A DNA stretch of 64,000 bases from Bacteroidota bacterium (GTDB taxonomy: Bacteria; Bacteroidota; Bacteroidia; Flavobacteriales; Flavobacteriaceae), in contig JAKQHT010000011.1 in assembly GCA_029557895.1 (NCBI GenBank), forward strand, positions 107,981 to 171,980. Reading direction: 5' to 3'. The notes below the pieces were generated by a model. The model was not told the origin of the DNA. It saw nothing but the letters and a program-made list of their open reading frames with translations, and did no database searches. Both the position numbers and the translations under genes were made by a program. Positions 1-9,597 of this stretch are shown piece by piece; position 1 is the first letter of the stretch, and the number at the start of each line of letters is the position of its first letter.

Positions 1-1992
1 TGAAAGACCAATAGAGCCTGTAGCCTGTCCGGGCTGGATGATTACCGGCAATACTTCCTTGACACCGTTTATGGTAAGTTCTACCAAGCTACTGTTAAGA
101 CCACCATCGGCAACATGCCAATTTTTGGCGCCTATTTTTTCGGCATCCGTTTTGGATATAGTAAGGTAATTGTCCCAAGATACCCTTGTGATGGGGTCCG
201 GGAATTCTTGTAGCCATGGGTTGTTGGCTTGCTGGCCATCGCCCATACCTACTTTACTGTACAACACAAGTTCAAAACCTTCCGATGACGAAGCGGCCAA
301 AGTTCTTGCGGCACTACCTCCTGAAAATGTCTCGGTTTCGGTTGAAATTCCTGTTTGTGAATTCGAATCCATTTCCTCGCCTACCAATGCAGCCATCGAT
401 AAACCACTGGCACTGAACACACCGTCGTGCAGCGCTTTGTTAAAGGAGCTGCCTCCCAGAACACTTCCGTTCCAAGTTTCTTTTATGAAATCGTGATAGC
501 TCAAATCGTTATCTGTCCATTTCAACAAGGCATCCTGAAATTGTCTGGTGTCAAACAACGGACGTATAGTTGGCTGCGTAAGGGCGTAATGTCCCTTTTT
601 AAGTTCCACATCACCCCATGATTCCAAATAGTGTGGTGCTGCGGCTATATATTGTACCAGTAAGGCAGTTTCATCTGCCTTCAATGAGAATGCTATAGAT
701 AATTCGAGTGATGGGTTTTTCAATGCTTCGGCAAAATCAGAAGCATTTGGTAGGGTATAAACCGGATTGACGCCACAAAGTATGATGCCACCAACTTTTC
801 CTGCTTTCATATCTGCCACCAAAGCGGCAACTGTCTTGTCGTTGCCCTGCCTTGTAGTAATCGCTGCTTTTGTATCAAACGCTTTGCTGCCAAGGGCCGT
901 GTTGATTTCCAACGCAAGTGTTTGGGCATTCACATCGTCTATTCCGGTGACCAAAACCCCTTTGCTGCCCGCTTTTTTAAGTTCGGATGCAACATTTTGT
1001 ATGGCTTCATCTATATGCGAAGGCAAATCGACTGACACGGCTTGGCCGGTAATATAACTGTAAATTTTGGCTAATGCCTTTCGTTGCTCTGCTGGTGTGG
1101 CCGGAATGCGTTTGTCGGCATTGGCACCTGTCAAGGACATATTGGCCTCGATCTGTATGTGCCGGGACATTTTCCCGTCTTTCGGTATACGTCCTTGTGC
1201 ATAACCACCGTCAAATCCGCCACCTTGCCAGTCTCCCAAAAAGTCGGCTCCTACAGAAACTATGGTCGCCGCTTTAGAAAAATCATAATTTGCAAGAGCG
1301 CGTTGGCCGTATTTGGCTTCAAAAGCGTCCAATGCGGTTGAAGCAGAAATAGCATCATATACCACGTGACGGACATTTCCATATTTTTCTTTGAAAGCAG
1401 CAATAAGTTTACTTGTGGATGGACTTGCAAAGGTTTGTGTCAACAAAACGATTTCTTTGCCGGCAGCATTAAGGGCGTTAAGTTTTTGATTGGTTTCCTT
1501 ATCAAAAGTCTCCCAAGAAATTTCTTTGCCATCCTTCATGGGCGATTTTACGCGCATACTGTCATAAAGTCCCAAAACTGAAGCATGTACCCTTGCATTT
1601 GGAGCACAGGATGCCAAATCGTTCGGTTCAATCTTTATCGGGCGACCTTCACGGGTTTTAACCAGGACGCTGGCAAAATCAAAGCCGTCGGCAATAGTCG
1701 TAGCGTAATAATTTGCGACTCCAGGGATGATACTCTCGGGTTGCACCACATAAGGTATGGACTTGATAACAGGACCTTCACAGGCTGCAAGTGAGGCTGC
1801 GGCTGTACTGAAACCAACATATTTTAAGAAATCACGACGTGTGGTGGATGAGCTTTCCAAAGCAGCCTTGTTTCCCAGAAATTCATCGGTTGGGATTTCA
1901 GAAACAAACTCGTTATGTCTAAGCGTCTCAACAACGGTGCTCTTTTCATTAAGCTCCTCAACACTTTTCCAGTATTTCTTGTTTGATGACAT
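1..1992 (-). CDS. actB: Alternative complex III Fe-S/molybdopterin-like subunit ActB (3' part beyond window)
   Basis: The frame is open from an ATG at 1992 to base 1, giving the first 664 residues of a protein that is normally about 1000 residues long. The N-terminus has the TAT-variant signal typical of this family: a cytosolic stretch, then TRRDFLKYVGFSTAAAASL with the twin arginine near residue 54 and AAC shortly after. The visible part is the molybdopterin-oxidoreductase-like domain, which in ActB carries no molybdenum; the ferredoxin-like Fe-S domain should lie past the window edge. In alternative complex III, ActB is the periplasmic subunit between menaquinol oxidation and the c-type cytochromes. 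It follows the hexahaem cytochrome gene by 60 bp, the usual act operon order. Family assignment is firm; completeness cannot be judged. Confidence 0.9.
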   Translation of the reverse strand, partial: MSSNKKYWKSVEELNEKSTVVETLRHNEFVSEIPTDEFLGNKAALESSSTTRRDFLKYVGFSTAAASLAACEGPVIKSIPYVVQPESIIPGVANYYATTIADGFDFASVLVKTREGRPIKIEPNDLASCAPNARVHASVLGLYDSMRVKSPMKDGKEISWETFDKETNQKLNALNAAGKEIVLLTQTFASPSTSKLIAAFKEKYGNVRHVVYDAISASTALDAFEAKYGQRALANYDFSKAATIVSVGADFLGDWQGGGFDGGYAQGRIPKDGKMSRHIQIEANMSLTGANADKRIPATPAEQRKALAKIYSYITGQAVSVDLPSHIDEAIQNVASELKKAGSKGVLVTGIDDVNAQTLALEINTALGSKAFDTKAAITTRQGNDKTVAALVADMKAGKVGGIILCGVNPVYTLPNASDFAEALKNPSLELSIAFSLKADETALLVQYIAAAPHYLESWGDVELKKGHYALTQPTIRPLFDTRQFQDALLKWTDNDLSYHDFIKETWNGSVLGGSSFNKALHDGVFSASGLSMAALVGEEMDSNSQTGISTETETFSGGSAARTLAASSSEGFELVLYSKVGMGDGQQANNPWLQEFPDPITRVSWDNYLTISKTDAEKIGAKNWHVADGGLNSSLVELTINGVKEVLPVIIQPGQATGSIGLS

Positions 1993-2052
1993 AGTCTTTG
2001 ATTGTATTAGTTGTGGTCATACCCAAAGGGCAAAACCGTTTCTTCATAATTA

Positions 2053-3336
2053 TTAATAATGACATTTACCGCACTCCAAGCCGCCCATCTGTGCCACAGT
2101 TAGCTTTTCAACACCATATTTCTTTGACAATTGTTCGTGTATCTTGGCATAATAGGCGTTGTCTTCTACTTTAACATTGGTATCCCTGTGGCAATTGATG
2201 CACCACCCCATGGTCAACGATGAGTATTGGTACATTACTTCCATGGTCTCAACCGGGCCGTGGCAAGTTTGACATTCAATGCCGCCTACAGAAACGTGTT
2301 GTGAGTGGTTGAAATAAGCAAAATCAGGCAGGTTGTGGATGCGCACCCATTTAACCGGCTGTGGCGTGCCTGTATAATTCACACCGTCCCATCCGGTAGC
2401 TGCATAAAGCTTTTGGATTTCTCCGTCATAAAATTCCTTACTGTAATCTTCATTTGCGGTAGTTTCTGCAACTTCGGAGATGGTTTTGTGGCAGTTCATG
2501 CACACGTTGAGCGATGGAATGCCCGAAGTTTTGCTCACACGAGCAGACGAGTGGCAGAATTTACAGTCGATGCCATTATCGCCAGCATGGATCTTATGCG
2601 AAAAATGTATTGGTTGTACTGGTTGATAACCCTGATCGACACCCACCTGCATCATATAGCCATATGCAAAATAAGCTCCCGCCAAAAGCAAAAATATTGA
2701 AGACACCAAAACCAGGAATTGGTTTTGAACGAACGCCTTCCAAAGCGGCAACCCTTTACTTTCAGAATCTACAGCAAGCCCTTTGGCTTCGGCAAAACGA
2801 TTAAGCGTACGCCTTACCAAAATAAGTGCCATGGCCAAAAGACCAAACAATAGTGCCAATGCCCAAAGTACAAATTGGCTCGAAACCCCATCCTGACTTC
2901 CGGCAGCACCATTTTGCGCAGCAACTGTTGCCACTGCAGGTGTTTCGGGTTCTGCGGAGGTATAGGCCAAAATATCCTCCAGATCTTCATCAGATAACTG
3001 CGGAAAAGGGGTCATGGCCGTTTTGTTCCATTCGTCAAAAAGCGCTACCGCATAGGCGTCTCCCGACTTGATGACGGCCGGACTATTGCGTATCCATTCA
3101 AAAATCCATTTTTTATCCTTGCCCTTATCTGCCAAAAGCGCTTCAATGTTGCGCAATGGAGGGCCGGTCATGGGTTTGTCCATCTTATGGCAGGCAGCAC
3201 AATTGGCATTGAACAGTGCTTTTCCTTTGGCAGCATCGCCTCCTTGGGCGACAAGTGTAGTAGAAAACGTGAGCAAAAATAGAACCCCTAAACACAGAAT
3301 TTTCGGGGTTAATTTACGGTGTATCACCTGTTTCAT
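2053..3336 (-). CDS. actA: Hexahaem c-type cytochrome, ActA pentahaem fused to an N-terminal monohaem domain
   Basis: The product has six CxxCH haem sites at about residues 46 (CAACH), 258, 279, 355, 379 and 422 (CGKCH, three residues from the end). Residues 1-31 are a signal peptide ending in LVAQ. Residues 32-135 form a class I cytochrome c domain with a possible axial Met in MTPFP. Two membrane segments follow (about 154-174 and 206-228), and then the five-haem ActA-type domain. The role is electron transfer from alternative complex III to a terminal oxidase. I chose the ATG at 3336 because it gives a compact signal peptide; an ATG at 3381 and a TTG at 3393 are also in frame. It is the first act gene in the window, with actB 60 bp downstream. 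The fused N-terminal haem domain resembles the separate ActE subunit. Confidence 0.88.
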   Translation of the reverse strand: MKQVIHRKLTPKILCLGVLFLLTFSTTLVAQGGDAAKGKALFNANCAACHKMDKPMTGPPLRNIEALLADKGKDKKWIFEWIRNSPAVIKSGDAYAVALFDEWNKTAMTPFPQLSDEDLEDILAYTSAEPETPAVATVAAQNGAAGSQDGVSSQFVLWALALLFGLLAMALILVRRTLNRFAEAKGLAVDSESKGLPLWKAFVQNQFLVLVSSIFLLLAGAYFAYGYMMQVGVDQGYQPVQPIHFSHKIHAGDNGIDCKFCHSSARVSKTSGIPSLNVCMNCHKTISEVAETTANEDYSKEFYDGEIQKLYAATGWDGVNYTGTPQPVKWVRIHNLPDFAYFNHSQHVSVGGIECQTCHGPVETMEVMYQYSSLTMGWCINCHRDTNVKVEDNAYYAKIHEQLSKKYGVEKLTVAQMGGLECGKCHY

Positions 3337-3418
3337 ATTGTTAGCAGTGTTATCTTCTCGATCTTGGTATGATTTTTTCATTAAAAAAAACAAAAAAATT
3401 CAGTTAGTAAAACACTCG

Positions 3419-3426
3419 CAAAAATA
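3419..3426 (-). promoter_or_regulatory. Putative -7 element of the act operon
   Basis: The minus strand reads TATTTTTG, matching the Bacteroidetes -7 consensus TAnnTTTG, 38 to 83 bp upstream of the candidate actA starts. No clear -33 TTTG lies at the expected distance, so this is a partial match. Confidence 0.4.
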
Positions 3427-3497
3427 ATACTTAAAGTCGATTTGCGAAATGTTACAGAAGTGTTAACGCTTAATTTATACAGATTCTAAATAATATT

Positions 3498-3532
3498 TTT
3501 GGCCATATTTAAGTTTTATAAATTTACATTTG
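3498..3532 (+). promoter_or_regulatory. Promoter of the SPOR-domain gene
   Basis: TTTG at 3498-3501 and TACATTTG at 3525-3532, separated by 23 bp, fit the Bacteroidetes sigma-A promoter (-33 TTTG, -7 TAnnTTTG). The ATG follows 18 bp after the -7 element. Confidence 0.6.
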
Positions 3533-3550
3533 CAATAAATTCATCTGGTT

Positions 3551-3940
3551 ATGAAAAAGTCAAGTATTACAATGGTTTTGGCAGTAGTATTCTGTTTGGG
3601 GGTTTCTTTAATAGGGATGGCGCAAACCGGAAAAATCACCATTGATGCCAACAGAGATATTGACAAGTTGCTGGAATTCAAGAAAGACATAAAGACCCTT
3701 GATCTTTATAAAATACGGATTTTCTCGGGTGATCGTTCTGGCGCTGAGAGCACCAAGTCAAAGGCTTTGTCTCTCTACGATGGATGGCCTGTATTGATGG
3801 AGTACGAGACACCTAACTATAAAATCTACGTTGGCAATTTCTTATCGCGCCTAGAAGCTGATAGGGCATTGCTAAAAGTTAAGAAAGATTATCCGGGTGC
3901 ATTAATTCTGTTTTACAAGAAAGGAAAAAGCAACCCGTAG
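3551..3940 (+). CDS. Secreted SPOR-domain protein
   Basis: This is a 129-residue protein with a signal peptide (MKKSSITMVLAVVFCLGVSL, cleavage after GMAQ). A single SPOR-like domain covers roughly residues 48-125: it begins YKIRIFSGDRSGAE and contains a second beta-alpha unit around YKIYVGNFLSRLEADRALL. SPOR domains bind denuded septal peptidoglycan, so a periplasmic cell-wall role is likely. Nothing else is attached to the domain. It is transcribed divergently from the act operon and converges on infB. Such short SPOR proteins often sit next to infB or the act genes in flavobacteria; that is recollection, not shown here. No partner is evident. Confidence 0.8.
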   Translation: MKKSSITMVLAVVFCLGVSLIGMAQTGKITIDANRDIDKLLEFKKDIKTLDLYKIRIFSGDRSGAESTKSKALSLYDGWPVLMEYETPNYKIYVGNFLSRLEADRALLKVKKDYPGALILFYKKGKSNP

Positions 3941-3992
3941 GAGTTTTAAACACACTCCGCTTTGGTTTGACGCCCTTTGGGAAAATTGTCGC

Positions 3993-4023
3993 CTAAAAAA
4001 AGCCCTGAAACAAATTCAGGGCC
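3993..4023 (-). terminator. Rho-independent terminator of rimP-nusA-infB
   Basis: On the minus strand GCCCTGAA and TTCAGGGC pair across a five-base loop (4002-4009 with 4015-4022) and are followed by seven T (3995-4001). It lies 5 bp after the infB stop codon. Confidence 0.85.
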
Positions 4024-4027
4024 TTGG

Positions 4028-6733
4028 TTATTTCAATTTTTTCTTCACTTCTACCTCATGGTAAGCTTCGATGACGTCATTAATCTCTACGTCATTATAG
4101 TTTTTGATTTGCATACCGCAATCAAACCCTTTAGAAACTTCCTTGACATCGTCCTTGAAACGTTTCAGTGAGGCAAGCTCACCTGTGTAAACCACTACCC
4201 CATCGCGTATCAAGCGAACCATCGAAGTTCTGAATACTTTTCCGTTGGTAATCATGCAGCCCGCAATGGTTCCCACTTTAGAGACCTTGAAAATTTCACG
4301 CACTTCGGCTGTTCCTGTAACTTCTTCTTTAACTTCTGGCGACAACATGCCTTCCATCGCATCTTTAAGGTCGTTGATAGCATCATATATTATGGAGTAA
4401 ATCCTGATATCAATTTCTTCTTTATCTGCCGTTGCACGTGCATTGCCCATTGGGCGCACGTTAAAACCAATGATGATGGCATCGGAGGCCGAAGCCAACA
4501 AGACGTCACTTTCGGTAATGGCTCCTACACCTTTGTGTATGATGTTTACTTGTATTTCTTCTGTTGAAAGTTTCTGGAACGAATCTGTCAAGGCTTCTAC
4601 TGAACCGTCCACGTCTCCCTTAAGGATGATGTTGAGCTCTTGGAAATCGCCAAGGGCAATACGCCTTCCTATCTCGTCCAGTGTGATGTGGCGTTGTGTC
4701 CTGACCGATTGTTCACGTTGCAATTGGGTTCTCTTGGCTGCAATCTGTTTGGCCTCGCGTTCGTCCTCAAAAACGTTGAACTTATCACCGGCTTGAGGTG
4801 CACCGTCAAGTCCCAAAATTGAAACTGGCGTCGATGGTCCAGCTTCTTTAACACTGTTACCGCGTTCGTCGTGCATGGCACGTACCTTGCCGCTGTGTTT
4901 TCCGGCCAGTACATAATCGCCTGGGCGAAGTGTTCCGCTCTGGACCAAAATGGTGGAAACATACCCGCGTCCTTTGTCAAGAAATGCTTCAACAACGGTA
5001 CCGCTTGCTTGCTTATCGGGATTGGCCTTTAGTTCCAAAATTTCTGCTTCGAGCAATACTTTCTCGAGCAGTTCTTTTACGCCTTGTCCTGTTTTGGCAG
5101 AAATATCATGCGATTGTATTTTGCCGCCCCAGTCTTCAACCAATAGGTTCATGCCTGCCAAACCTTCTTTTACTTTTTCGGGATTGGCACCTGGTTTATC
5201 TATTTTATTGATAGCAAAAACTATGGGCACATTTGCAGCTTGAGCGTGGGCTATGGCTTCTTTTGTTTGTGGCATGATTGCATCATCGGCTGCGATAACA
5301 ATGATAGCCAAGTCGGTCACTTGTGCACCCCTGGCGCGCATAGCGGTAAACGCTTCGTGACCCGGAGTGTCTAAGAACGTGATTCTCTGGCCATCTTCGA
5401 GTTGCACACCATAAGCTCCGATGTGCTGGGTTATGCCCCCTGACTCACCTGCGATGACATTTTCTTTCCTTATATAATCGAGCAATGATGTTTTACCGTG
5501 ATCTACGTGTCCCATAACGGTCACGATTGGAGCCCTTGGTTTCAAATCTTCAGGCCTGTCTTCGGTTTCTTCAATGGCTTCTTCAATATCAGTAGTGACA
5601 AATTGCACTTCAAAACCGAATTCGTCTGCAACTACAGAAAGCGTTTCTGCATCAAGACGTTGGTTCATGGTAACCATCATGCCGAGTGACATACATGCCG
5701 AGATGACTTGTGTGACAGGTACGCCCATCATGGTAGCCACCTCGCTTGCGGTCACAAATTCGGTGACTTTGAGCACTTTGCTTTCAGCTTCAATTTGTTC
5801 AAGGTCTTTTTCGGTCTGTTGGCGATGTAATTCTCTTTTGTCCCTGCGGTATTTGGAACCTTTACTCTTGGCGCCTTTGCCTTGAAGTTTTTCGAGAGTT
5901 TCCCTTATTTGTTTTTGCACATCGGCTTCACTGGGCTCTTCTTTAAAGGTACTTGTACGGCCGGCCTTACCTTTTGCGCCTCCTTTTTGATTACCGTTCT
6001 TGGAATTGCCAGAGGCTTCGTCAGAAATGCCGCCTTTGCTTATGCGTCTTCTTTTTTTCTTGTTTGCCTTATCTTCATCTCCGCCATTTTTATCTTCTTT
6101 TTTCTTTTTGGGCTTATTGAATTGGGTAAGGTCGATTTTTTCGCCGGCAATCTTTGGCCCGGTAAGTTTTTGGTACTGGGTCACAAAAGTAGTGTCTGTT
6201 GTGTCTTCAGTATCTTTGTCGGTTTCTGGCTGTTCCTGTTGTGTTACCTTGGGTTCTTCTTTAACTTCTGGCTTTTGTTCTTTTTCTACCTTTGGCTCAA
6301 CGGGTTCTTCTTTTGGCTTTTCGGGCTCAACCTGTTTTTCGGGCTCTGGTATTTCAGCTTCTTTTTTGGGCGTTTTCTTTTTGGGCTCCAAATCGATTTT
6401 GCCGACCTGCTTTGGTCCTGCAAGCTCCACTTTGGCTTTAACAACTTGCTTGGATGCCTCTTCTTTCTTCAGTTTTTCTTCAAGCTCGCGCTCACGGAGC
6501 TCACGCATTTCTTCTTTTTCTTTGTGTTTTGCTTCACTGACTTCTTGTGATTCTGCCTTTTTGTGGGCATCAGTCTGGAATTCGTTGGAAAGCAGCACAT
6601 ACACTTCGTCAGAAATTTTGGTGTTGGGGCTTTTCTCTATGGAAACGCCTTTTGAGTCCAAAAAATCAACCGCTCGATCTATTGAAATGTTGAGTTCCCG
6701 TAATACTTTATTTAATCTAATTGTTTCAGCCAT
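4028..6733 (-). CDS. infB: Translation initiation factor IF-2
   Basis: The product has 901 residues. An N-terminal IF2_N helix-rich segment (about 1-55) is followed by a long Lys/Glu/Pro-rich linker (about 60-330), a second IF2_N module near 335-385, then the G domain with [13 protein letters not shown] (G1), the DTPGHEAF G3 motif and NKIDKP (G4), and C-terminal domains 2-4. IF-2 positions formyl-Met-tRNA on the 30S subunit and promotes subunit joining with GTP hydrolysis. The gene is last in the rimP-nusA-infB operon, 29 bp after nusA, and ends at a strong terminator. The charged linker makes long open frames on the opposite strand, which are artefacts. Length is normal for Bacteroidota. Confidence 0.97.
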   Translation of the reverse strand: MAETIRLNKVLRELNISIDRAVDFLDSKGVSIEKSPNTKISDEVYVLLSNEFQTDAHKKAESQEVSEAKHKEKEEMRELRERELEEKLKKEEASKQVVKAKVELAGPKQVGKIDLEPKKKTPKKEAEIPEPEKQVEPEKPKEEPVEPKVEKEQKPEVKEEPKVTQQEQPETDKDTEDTTDTTFVTQYQKLTGPKIAGEKIDLTQFNKPKKKKEDKNGGDEDKANKKKRRRISKGGISDEASGNSKNGNQKGGAKGKAGRTSTFKEEPSEADVQKQIRETLEKLQGKGAKSKGSKYRRDKRELHRQQTEKDLEQIEAESKVLKVTEFVTASEVATMMGVPVTQVISACMSLGMMVTMNQRLDAETLSVVADEFGFEVQFVTTDIEEAIEETEDRPEDLKPRAPIVTVMGHVDHGKTSLLDYIRKENVIAGESGGITQHIGAYGVQLEDGQRITFLDTPGHEAFTAMRARGAQVTDLAIIVIAADDAIMPQTKEAIAHAQAANVPIVFAINKIDKPGANPEKVKEGLAGMNLLVEDWGGKIQSHDISAKTGQGVKELLEKVLLEAEILELKANPDKQASGTVVEAFLDKGRGYVSTILVQSGTLRPGDYVLAGKHSGKVRAMHDERGNSVKEAGPSTPVSILGLDGAPQAGDKFNVFEDEREAKQIAAKRTQLQREQSVRTQRHITLDEIGRRIALGDFQELNIILKGDVDGSVEALTDSFQKLSTEEIQVNIIHKGVGAITESDVLLASASDAIIIGFNVRPMGNARATADKEEIDIRIYSIIYDAINDLKDAMEGMLSPEVKEEVTGTAEVREIFKVSKVGTIAGCMITNGKVFRTSMVRLIRDGVVVYTGELASLKRFKDDVKEVSKGFDCGMQIKNYNDVEINDVIEAYHEVEVKKKLK

Positions 6734-6762
6734 AAATTGCTTGCAATATACTTATTTTTATG

Positions 6763-7995
6763 TCATTCTTCGAACTCTTCCCTAAGAATCCTGATAACGT
6801 CAATAATGGTTTCCTCTTCGAGGTCTGTCCTTTTTACAAGATCTTCAACATCTTGCTCCAAGACACTTTTGGCGGTATCAAAACCGGCCTTGTTAAATTC
6901 TTCGATGACCCATTCTTCGATTTCATCTGAAAATTCCGATAGTTCTACGTCTTCTTCGGCACCTTCCCTGAATACATCGATCTCGTATCCCGTAAGCTGT
7001 CCGGCAAGACGGATGTTGTTTCCGCCCCTGCCTATTGCTTTTGAAACTTCTTCGGGTTTTAACACCACTTCAGCACGTTTGGTTTCTTCATTGATCTTTA
7101 CGGAGGTTACCCGTGCTGGGCTCAACGCTCTTGTGATGTACAGTTGAATGTTGTTTGTATAGTTAATCACGTCGATGTTTTCGTTGCCAAGTTCCCTGAC
7201 GATACCGTGTATCCTGGAACCTTTCATGCCCACGCACGCACCTACAGGGTCAATCCTGTCATCATAAGAATCTACGGCCACTTTGGCCTTTTCGCCTGGG
7301 ATCCTGACAACATTTTTAACGGTAATAAGACCGTCAAACACTTCGGGGATTTCCTGTTCAAAGAGTTTTTCGAGGAAAATCGGGGCAGTCCTTGACATGA
7401 TGATGGTGGGTTTGTTGCCCTTAAGTTCTACGCTTTCTATGATGCCGCGAACATTTTCGCCTTTCCTGAAAAAGTCAGATGGGATCTGTTTTTCTTTTGG
7501 AAGGATGATCTCGTTGCCTTCGTCATCCAAAAGGATGATGGCCCTATGCCGGATATGGTGCACTTCTGCGGTATAGATCTCTCCTATCAGATCTTTAAAC
7601 TGCTTGTATAAATTGGTGTTATCGTGTTCATGGATTTTGGAAATGAGGTTTTGCCTCAAGGCCAAAATGGAACGCCTTCCCAAATCGATAAGTTTTACTT
7701 CTTCTGCCACATCTTCGCCTACTTCAAAATCGGGTTCGATCCTGCGCGCTTCTGACAGAGCGATTTCTTGATTGGGCTCTTGTACCTCGCCATCGGCTAC
7801 TACGACCCTGTTTCTCCAGATTTCCAAATCACCTTTGTCGGGGTTGATGATGATATCAAAATTGTCGTCGTCGCCATATTTCTTTTTAAGGGCATTTCTC
7901 AATACATCTTCTAAGATTGCCATGAGGGTAACCCTATCTATCAGTTTTTCATCCTTAAATTCTGAAAACGAATCAATTAACGCAATGTTTTCCAT
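6763..7995 (-). CDS. nusA: Transcription termination/antitermination factor NusA
   Basis: The product has 410 residues. The N-terminal RNA-polymerase-binding domain covers about 1-130, the S1 domain about 135-200, and the two KH domains about 205-345, with a GVGMKGSRI-type loop (CVGMKGSRIHGIV) and IGRGGNNIRLA. Then comes an acidic tail of about 60 residues with one helix-hairpin-like repeat. E. coli NusA (about 495) has two C-terminal acidic repeats; this form is shorter, as usual outside proteobacteria. NusA controls pausing, termination and antitermination. It sits between rimP (12 bp upstream) and infB, the classic order. The hairpin in the operon leader offers a possible site for NusA autoregulation; that is inference. 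Confidence 0.97.
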   Translation of the reverse strand: MENIALIDSFSEFKDEKLIDRVTLMAILEDVLRNALKKKYGDDDNFDIIINPDKGDLEIWRNRVVVADGEVQEPNQEIALSEARRIEPDFEVGEDVAEEVKLIDLGRRSILALRQNLISKIHEHDNTNLYKQFKDLIGEIYTAEVHHIRHRAIILLDDEGNEIILPKEKQIPSDFFRKGENVRGIIESVELKGNKPTIIMSRTAPIFLEKLFEQEIPEVFDGLITVKNVVRIPGEKAKVAVDSYDDRIDPVGACVGMKGSRIHGIVRELGNENIDVINYTNNIQLYITRALSPARVTSVKINEETKRAEVVLKPEEVSKAIGRGGNNIRLAGQLTGYEIDVFREGAEEDVELSEFSDEIEEWVIEEFNKAGFDTAKSVLEQDVEDLVKRTDLEEETIIDVIRILREEFEE

Positions 7996-8007
7996 AACTG
8001 CTATGAA

Positions 8008-8475
8008 TTAAAATTTTATTGTCACTCTTGCATCCAAAATGTCATCGTAGGCTATTTTGGCCTGCTTGTTTACCGTTATCTTGCCCTTGCCTACCGGTTT
8101 GGGTTCTTTTGCCTGCCATTCCAAGGTAATGTGCTGGTCGTCGGCATCAACCAACGTTGCTTCGATCTTGGCAACTTCTTTGGTGCTCACCTTTAAGATT
8201 CGTCCCTTATGCTTCATGTACTGGCGCTTGTCTATCAATGGTGAGGTTGCTCCTGCAGATGTTACTTCAAGCGAAAAATCTTCCTGTTCCCTGTCAAGAT
8301 TGTGCTCGATGGCTCTACTGAAAAAAATGCAATCGTCTATTGAAACGCCATTATCGCCATCGATGACAACCTGTACCCTATTGTCCTGCGATATTTTCAG
8401 GTCAATCAAAAAAAGGTCGTTCCTTTCTTCCACTGCCTTGTCTATAAGCGCCCTGATCGTAGATTCTTTCAGCAT
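8008..8475 (-). CDS. rimP: Ribosome maturation factor RimP
   Basis: The product has 155 residues from the ATG at 8475; a GTG two codons earlier (8481) is also in frame. The N-terminal alpha/beta domain contains DGDNGVSIDDCIFFSRAIE and SLEVTSAGATSPL, which match the conserved RimP segments for binding the 30S head and S12, and the C-terminal SH3-like barrel follows. RimP assists 30S assembly. It is the first gene of the rimP-nusA-infB operon and is preceded by a good promoter and a hairpin that resembles a terminator. Confidence 0.93.
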   Translation of the reverse strand: MLKESTIRALIDKAVEERNDLFLIDLKISQDNRVQVVIDGDNGVSIDDCIFFSRAIEHNLDREQEDFSLEVTSAGATSPLIDKRQYMKHKGRILKVSTKEVAKIEATLVDADDQHITLEWQAKEPKPVGKGKITVNKQAKIAYDDILDARVTIKF

Positions 8476-8484
8476 TTTCACTAT

Positions 8485-8510
8485 AAAAAGAGGGGACTTT
8501 GTGTCCCCTC
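8485..8510 (-). promoter_or_regulatory. Terminator-like hairpin in the rimP-nusA-infB leader
   Basis: On the minus strand GAGGGGAC and GTCCCCTC form a perfect 8-bp GC-rich stem (8503-8510 with 8490-8497) with a 5-base loop, followed by TTTTTATAG. It lies between the promoter and the rimP start, so it would be transcribed in the leader. The layout suggests attenuation of the operon, but no antiterminator partner was identified. Confidence 0.55.
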
Positions 8511-8538
8511 AAATTGATCTTTTTTCCGTTCTGCGGTG

Positions 8539-8571
8539 CAAATATACAACTTTTAAATTGATATACACAAA
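8539..8571 (-). promoter_or_regulatory. Promoter of rimP-nusA-infB
   Basis: On the minus strand TTTG (8571-8568) and TATATTTG (8546-8539) are separated by 21 bp, a full match to the Bacteroidetes -33/-7 promoter. The rimP ATG lies 63 bp downstream of the -7 element. Confidence 0.75.
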
Positions 8572-8628
8572 CGTTATAAAATCGTTTTTTTTCTTATATT
8601 TAGGACTTCTAACACTAACCTATACCTG

Positions 8629-9456
8629 ATGAAAAAAATTTTAGTTCCGACCGACTTTTCCAACGAAGCTGAAAATGCCCTGAAAGTTGCCGCACAATTG
8701 GCCAAAAAATACGATCTGGAAATTTACGTACTCCATTTACTGGAGATCCCATTTCAGGAAATCGATGCAATTACAGGTCACGGAGGGGCGTTGCCAGAAG
8801 CGGTGTTTTTTCTGAAACTTGCACAGCAGCGCTTTGAAGGATTGCTGTCAAAGGACTATCTCGACGGGTTAAGTGTGCACGACATTGTGAAGCACAACAA
8901 CAACTTCGCAAACGTCGTGGACATATGTCATGAACACGATGTGGATTTGATTGTGATGGGGTCGCATGGCGCCAGTGGCCTCAAGGAAATGTTTGTGGGA
9001 TCCAATGCCGAAAAGGTGGTACGCACTTCCGATATACCTGTTCTGGTCATCAAAAACGAACACAAAGATTTTAAGGTAAATGATTTTGTCTTTGCTTCAG
9101 ATTTTAAAAATGACAACAAGGAAACTTACCGCCAAGCCGTGGATCTGGCAAATATGTTTCGCGCAAAGGTGCATCTGTTGATGGTGAACACACCCAACAG
9201 TTTTAGCAGTACATCAGAAGCCAAGAACAGGATCCATGAATTTATAAAAGACTATCCCTTCTCGGACTACACGGTAAACATATACAATGATGAAAGTGTG
9301 GAAAAGGGCATTTTGAACTTTTCAAAAGAAATCAATGCCGACCTGATAGGCATAAGCACCCATGGAAGGCAGGGTATCTCACACTTTTTCAATGGAAGCA
9401 TCAGCGAAGATTTAGTGAACCACTCCAATCGTCCAGTGGTAACATTCAAGATTTAG
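8629..9456 (+). CDS. Tandem universal stress protein (UspA family)
   Basis: The product has 275 residues made of two Usp domains (about 1-140 and 147-275). The first keeps the ATP-binding pattern G-x2-G-x9-GS in GSHGASGLKEMFVGS; the second has STHGRQGISHFFNGS, where the first Gly is replaced by Ser. The protein is cytoplasmic with no signal peptide. Usp proteins are ATP-binding or stress-related regulators; the exact role of this one cannot be read from sequence. The gene is monocistronic, divergent from rimP and followed within 12 bp by a strong bidirectional terminator. Confidence 0.92.
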   Translation: MKKILVPTDFSNEAENALKVAAQLAKKYDLEIYVLHLLEIPFQEIDAITGHGGALPEAVFFLKLAQQRFEGLLSKDYLDGLSVHDIVKHNNNFANVVDICHEHDVDLIVMGSHGASGLKEMFVGSNAEKVVRTSDIPVLVIKNEHKDFKVNDFVFASDFKNDNKETYRQAVDLANMFRAKVHLLMVNTPNSFSSTSEAKNRIHEFIKDYPFSDYTVNIYNDESVEKGILNFSKEINADLIGISTHGRQGISHFFNGSISEDLVNHSNRPVVTFKI

Positions 9457-9467
9457 CTCTTTGGGCA

Positions 9468-9507
9468 CAACAAAAAAAGCCTCCCTTTTTCGGGAGGCTT
9501 TTTTTTG
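9468..9507. terminator. Bidirectional terminator between usp and tRNA-Gln
   Basis: CAACAAAAAAAGCCTCCC (9468-9485) pairs with GGGAGGC followed by eight T and GTTG (9492-9510). The stem is followed by a T-run on both strands, so it can end the usp transcript and the tRNA transcript. It abuts the tRNA 3' end. Confidence 0.85.
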
Positions 9508-9580
9508 TTGGCCTACTAGGGCTCGAACCTAGACTCTTCTGAACCAAAATCAGACGTGTTGCCAGTTACACCATAGGCCA
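9508..9580 (-). tRNA. tRNA-Gln (anticodon TTG)
   Basis: The minus strand folds as a cloverleaf. The acceptor arms TGGCCTA and TAGGCCA pair fully, including the U1-A72 pair common in tRNA-Gln. The anticodon stem TCTGA/TCAGA encloses the loop TTTTGGT with anticodon TTG at positions 34-36, and the T arm reads CTAGG TTCGAGC CCTAG. The discriminator base is A and CCA is not encoded. A matching promoter lies 18 bp upstream and a terminator directly downstream, so it is an independent transcription unit. Confidence 0.95.
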
Positions 9581-9597
9581 ATCTCTAAAAGAGGTTG

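Noticed and set aside
5882..6785. Two long plus-strand frames (222 and 261 codons) over the 5' part of infB
   Set aside because: They are antisense to the Lys/Glu-rich IF-2 linker, which yields long Phe/Ser/Leu-rich frames by composition alone.
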